This document shows positions 6,154 to 8,704 of a DNA stretch of 8,704 nucleotides, piece after piece (position 1 is the first letter of the stretch; every line of letters starts with the position of its first letter). Where the stretch lies: NCBI GenBank assembly GCA_024683255.1, contig JAIKYL010000244.1, positions 1-8,704 of the forward strand, written 5' to 3'. The notes beneath the pieces were generated by a model. That model was not told where the DNA came from. It searched no databases and saw nothing but the letters and a program-made list of their open reading frames with translations. The stretch is from Bacteroidales bacterium (lineage in GTDB: Bacteria; Bacteroidota; Bacteroidia; Bacteroidales; UBA932). Both the position numbers and the translations under genes were made by a program.

Positions 6154-6756
6154 TTATTCGGCCTTTGCCTCCGCCTTCTCGCGGAAATATTTGTACAGGG
6201 TGGCCTCAACGCCGATAATGATGGCAACACAGGCGATGATGGCGAGGAAAGCCAGGATGGGTCCTACCTTGGGAATGGCAGCCAGCAGACCGGTTACCAG
6301 GCCGATAATAACACCACAGGCCAGATAGATGAAGAACAGGGTCCACTTTTCGCCCAGGGTTACATCATAGCTGAGGCTGAGGGACTTGAGCGGGGAGGTA
6401 CCCTTGTCCAGGAAGAAATACATGGCGAACTGCCAGGCCAGGCTCACCACGATGGCAGGGAAAAAGAAGAACATGGCAGCGGCACCGATACCGGCGCTCT
6501 GCAGGCCGAAGAGCAGGAAGAAATCTCCCAGGTTCTTGAAGTTCTCCTTCTTGAAAATGCTGGTGGGCTCCACCTCTTCACCCTTACTGAGGGCAATGAT
6601 GTTCTTGTAGAAACCGATGGTTGTACCCACATTCAGATAAGGAATCCAGAAGGTAATCATGAAAAGGAAGGCCATCAGGAGCAGATTGCCGATGTTCTTG
6701 AAGCCCAGGTTGCAGCCGTCAACCAGCGTCTTTTGGAAGTTAAGTTTTTGTTCCAT
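6154..6756 (-). CDS. Multi-spanning membrane protein of unrecognised family
   Basis: I do not recognise this 200-residue protein with certainty. It has about five hydrophobic segments: roughly 22-50 (broken by WIPYLNVG), 76-95, 96-117, 137-160 and 165-187. Between them are short charged loops, including a Glu/Lys-rich one at 58-75, and the C-terminal tail is short and charged (FREKAEAKAE). There is no signal peptide beyond the first membrane segment and no catalytic motif. The TTIGFYKNIIALSKGEE layout is reminiscent of DUF4013/DUF975-type integral membrane proteins, a weak resemblance only. The ATG at 6756 lies five bases after the exonuclease stop, and its own stop abuts the PLP-enzyme ATG, so it is clearly within the operon. 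Upstream bases are A/T-rich without a Shine-Dalgarno sequence. Confidence 0.75.
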   Translation of the reverse strand: MEQKLNFQKTLVDGCNLGFKNIGNLLLMAFLFMITFWIPYLNVGTTIGFYKNIIALSKGEEVEPTSIFKKENFKNLGDFFLLFGLQSAGIGAAAMFFFFPAIVVSLAWQFAMYFFLDKGTSPLKSLSLSYDVTLGEKWTLFFIYLACGVIIGLVTGLLAAIPKVGPILAFLAIIACVAIIIGVEATLYKYFREKAEAKAE

Positions 6757-6761
6757 ATTAA

Positions 6762-7526
6762 TTAGGGTTTAAGGTTTATGACAAGTTCTACGGGACAGTG
6801 GTCCGATCCGAAGATTTCGTTGTGGATCTCCGTGGAGACAATGGCCTCCTTCAAAGACTCCGACACCACAAAATAGTCTATGCGCCACCCGGCATTCCGT
6901 TCCCGGGCATTCATCCGGTAGCTCCACCAGGAGTATTTGGCTTCCCCGGGATGCTGGAAACGCCAGCTGTCCACAAAGCCGGCCGCCAGCAGCTCCGAAA
7001 ACTTTGCTCGCTCCTGGTCCGTAAAACCGGCGTTCATCCGGTTGGTGGAAGGATTCTTAAGGTCAATCTCCTCATGGGCCACGTTAAGGTCTCCGCAGAA
7101 GACAACCGGCTTGCCCAAACCGCAAAGATAGGCCCGCATGGCATCTTCCCACTGCATCCTGTAGTCCAAACGCCGGAGCCCGTCCTGGGAGTTGGGAACA
7201 TAGGCACAGACCAGGAAGAAGGTTTCATACTCCAGGGTGATTACCCGCCCTTCATGGTCGTGTTCCTCTATGCCGATACCATAACGGACATCCAGCGGCG
7301 AATGCTTGGTATATATAGCTGTTCCGGAATAGCCCTTCTTCTCTGCATAGTTCCAATAGGACTGATAGCCCAGAAACTCCATATCCAGCTGGCCCGCCTG
7401 CATCTTGGTTTCCTGGAGGCACACAAAATCCGCATCCAGGGCTTCAAAAATGTCTGCGAAACCCTTCCCCGCCACGGCCCGAAGGCCGTTCACGTTCCAG
7501 CTTATGAATTTTAATCCAGACTCCAT
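6762..7526 (-). CDS. xth: Exodeoxyribonuclease III / AP endonuclease
   Basis: Hydrolyses the phosphodiester bond 5' of abasic sites and degrades DNA 3' to 5' in base-excision repair. The 254-residue protein carries every catalytic landmark of the exonuclease III branch of the EEP superfamily: Asn11 in SWNVNGLRA, the metal ligand Glu39 in LQETK, Tyr109 in YVPNS, Asp146 and Asn148 in GDLNVA, Asp217 in RIDYF, and the Asp242-His243 pair in GSDHCP. Length is normal. Only the ATG at 7526 supplies an upstream start before the conserved [10 protein letters not shown]; it lies inside the cysS 3' end (16-base overlap, 7511-7526), so the two genes are likely coupled in translation. In Bacteroidota the symbol xth is commonly used for this enzyme. 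Confidence 0.95.
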   Translation of the reverse strand: MESGLKFISWNVNGLRAVAGKGFADIFEALDADFVCLQETKMQAGQLDMEFLGYQSYWNYAEKKGYSGTAIYTKHSPLDVRYGIGIEEHDHEGRVITLEYETFFLVCAYVPNSQDGLRRLDYRMQWEDAMRAYLCGLGKPVVFCGDLNVAHEEIDLKNPSTNRMNAGFTDQERAKFSELLAAGFVDSWRFQHPGEAKYSWWSYRMNARERNAGWRIDYFVVSESLKEAIVSTEIHNEIFGSDHCPVELVINLKP

Positions 7527-8704
7527 GTGGCGCCGTCTTTGGTGTCTTTAACAGTGATGCCGAAGGAAGAGAGCAGGTCCCGGATTCTGTCGCTTTCCGC
7601 CCAATTCTTTTCTTCGCGGGCTTTCTTGCGGCTTTCCAGCACCAGCTCCATCACGCCTTCCAGGGCCTTTTCGGCCTTACCGGAACCGCCATCCGCTTCC
7701 TCGTCCTTCAATCCCAGAACCCCGCCCACAATATCGTCGAACAGCTTCTTCAGGGCAGCCTTATCGGCCGATGAGAGATTGCCAGCATTGATGAGCTTCA
7801 CCGCCTCGAAGAGGTGGGCAATGGCAACGGGCGTATTCATATCGTCGCACAGTGCCTCCATCACAGCTTCATAGATGGCTTTGGCCGAAGGGGATGCCTC
7901 TATTTCCGTAGCATCGGCATAATTTTTCGCGGAGGAAATAGAGGTATCCCCCCCTTCGCCTAAAACACACCAAGCCTGCATCAGGCGCTTATAGCCCTTT
8001 TCGGCCGCCTGCAGGGCCTCATTGGAGAAGTCCAGCGTGCTGCGGTAATGGGCCTGGAGGATGAAGAAACGCACCGTCATGGGGCTGTATGCCTGGTCCA
8101 GCTTGGGATGATTTCCGCTGAAAAGTTCCGGCAGCGTGATGAAGTTCCCCAGGGACTTCCCCATCTTCTGCCCGTTGATGGTGATCATGTTGTTATGCAC
8201 CCAGTAATGCACGCCGCCGGTGCCCCGGGAGGCTACGTTCTGGGCAATCTCGCATTCATGGTGCGGAAACATGAGGTCCATGCCGCCGCCATGGATGTCG
8301 AATTCCTTTCCCAGGTATTTTTCTCCCATCACAGAGCACTCCAGATGCCAGCCCGGGAAGCCTTCTCCCCAGGGAGACGGCCAGCGCATGATGTGTTCCG
8401 GTTCCGCCTTCTTCCAGATGGCAAAGTCGTACGGCGCCTTTTTGTCGTTCTGACCGTCCAGGGCGCGGGTACCTTCCAGCGTGGCGTCCAGGGTGCGGCC
8501 GGAAAGGATGCCGTAATGGTGGTCTTTGTTATATTTCTCTACATCAAAATACACGGACCCGTTGGATTCGTATGCATAACCGGCCTCCAGGATCTTCTTC
8601 ACGGTCTCTATCTGCTCGATGATATGGCCGGAAGCACGCGGCTCTATGGAAGGAGACTGCACGTTGAGAAGGCGCATGGCCTCATGGTAGCGTTCCGTAT
8701 AATA
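7511..8704 (-). CDS. cysS: Cysteinyl-tRNA synthetase (5' end outside window)
   Basis: Charges tRNA-Cys with cysteine; class I synthetase, cytoplasmic. The window holds the C-terminal 397 residues; the N-terminal HIGH half lies beyond the right edge, and the frame is open to base 8704 (YYTERYHEA before the Met at 8677). Numbering from that Met, the zinc-binding site is visible as WHLECS (Cys114) and FPHHECE (His140, Glu141/143). The signature loop reads KMGKS (171-175) where most families have KMSKS. The anticodon-binding DALR-type region follows, with DDMNTP (278-283) and the usual ending ([17 protein letters not shown] ... ATWSLD). Between the catalytic core and DDMNTP there is an in-frame palindrome coding for about residues 241-265. 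It is the first visible gene of the minus-strand operon; its promoter is outside the window. Confidence 0.96.
   Translation of the reverse strand, partial: YYTERYHEAMRLLNVQSPSIEPRASGHIIEQIETVKKILEAGYAYESNGSVYFDVEKYNKDHHYGILSGRTLDATLEGTRALDGQNDKKAPYDFAIWKKAEPEHIMRWPSPWGEGFPGWHLECSVMGEKYLGKEFDIHGGGMDLMFPHHECEIAQNVASRGTGGVHYWVHNNMITINGQKMGKSLGNFITLPELFSGNHPKLDQAYSPMTVRFFILQAHYRSTLDFSNEALQAAEKGYKRLMQAWCVLGEGGDTSISSAKNYADATEIEASPSAKAIYEAVMEALCDDMNTPVAIAHLFEAVKLINAGNLSSADKAALKKLFDDIVGGVLGLKDEEADGGSGKAEKALEGVMELVLESRKKAREEKNWAESDRIRDLLSSFGITVKDTKDGATWSLD
7883..7960. repeat. In-frame palindromic element inside cysS
   Basis: GGGATGCCTCTATTTCC at 7891-7907 is complementary, with one mismatch, to 7934-7950. 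The pairing continues outwards as 7883-7890 with 7954-7960, allowing one bulged C on the left and three extra Cs on the right. The loop is 26 bases (7908-7933). The whole is 78 bases, exactly 26 codons, and codes for about residues 241-265 of the CysS fragment, a linker before the conserved DDMNTP segment. Read on the cysS coding strand, the arms contain GAT-ACC-TCT and GAG-GCA-TCC, i.e. DTS and EAS, in the same codon phase as the arms of the palindrome at 111-231. Symmetry is seen directly; insertion origin is inferred. Confidence 0.7.

Overview
The window looks like a compact stretch of chromosome from a Bacteroidota bacterium, probably of the order Bacteroidales. Three things point that way. 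The divergent intergenic region at 2799-2862 carries two copies of the Bacteroidota -7 promoter motif TAnnTTTG, one per strand. The start codons lack clear Shine-Dalgarno sequences. Several proteins have the look of that phylum: a DUF6913-like protein, a short AroE, and a cysteinyl-tRNA synthetase with KMGKS in place of KMSKS. No genus can be named from the sequence alone.

Layout, left to right. (1) The 3' part of a SpoU/TrmH-family RNA methyltransferase gene (+, runs in from the left edge), convergent with a three-gene minus-strand operon that starts at 2798: a PfkB/adenosine-kinase-like sugar kinase, a DUF6913-like protein, and a COG2426 small membrane export protein. (2) Divergent from that operon, a plus-strand unit: a flippase-like (LPG-synthase TM domain) membrane protein overlapping shikimate dehydrogenase aroE by ATGA, then ssb, possibly with its own promoter. 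(3) Convergent with ssb at zero distance, a second minus-strand operon entering from the right edge: cysS (5' end missing), exodeoxyribonuclease III, an unrecognised multi-spanning membrane protein, and a threonine-aldolase-like PLP enzyme. Coding is almost continuous and no gene-free stretch reaches 100 bases. No tRNA, rRNA, CRISPR array, transposase or phage gene was seen.

The genes are mostly housekeeping: RNA modification and tRNA charging, nucleoside/sugar phosphorylation, aromatic amino-acid synthesis, and DNA replication and repair. They do not form one pathway.

The most interesting signal lies inside two of these genes. Large in-frame palindromes sit in variable linker regions of the methyltransferase (111-231) and of CysS (7883-7960). 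Both remain open reading frames. Both share the core GATRCCTCT ... AGAGGCATC, read in the same codon phase, so each encodes D-A/T-S on the left arm and x-E-A-S on the right arm. This resembles the behaviour of Rickettsia palindromic elements, and may be a protein-inserted mobile palindrome of this lineage.
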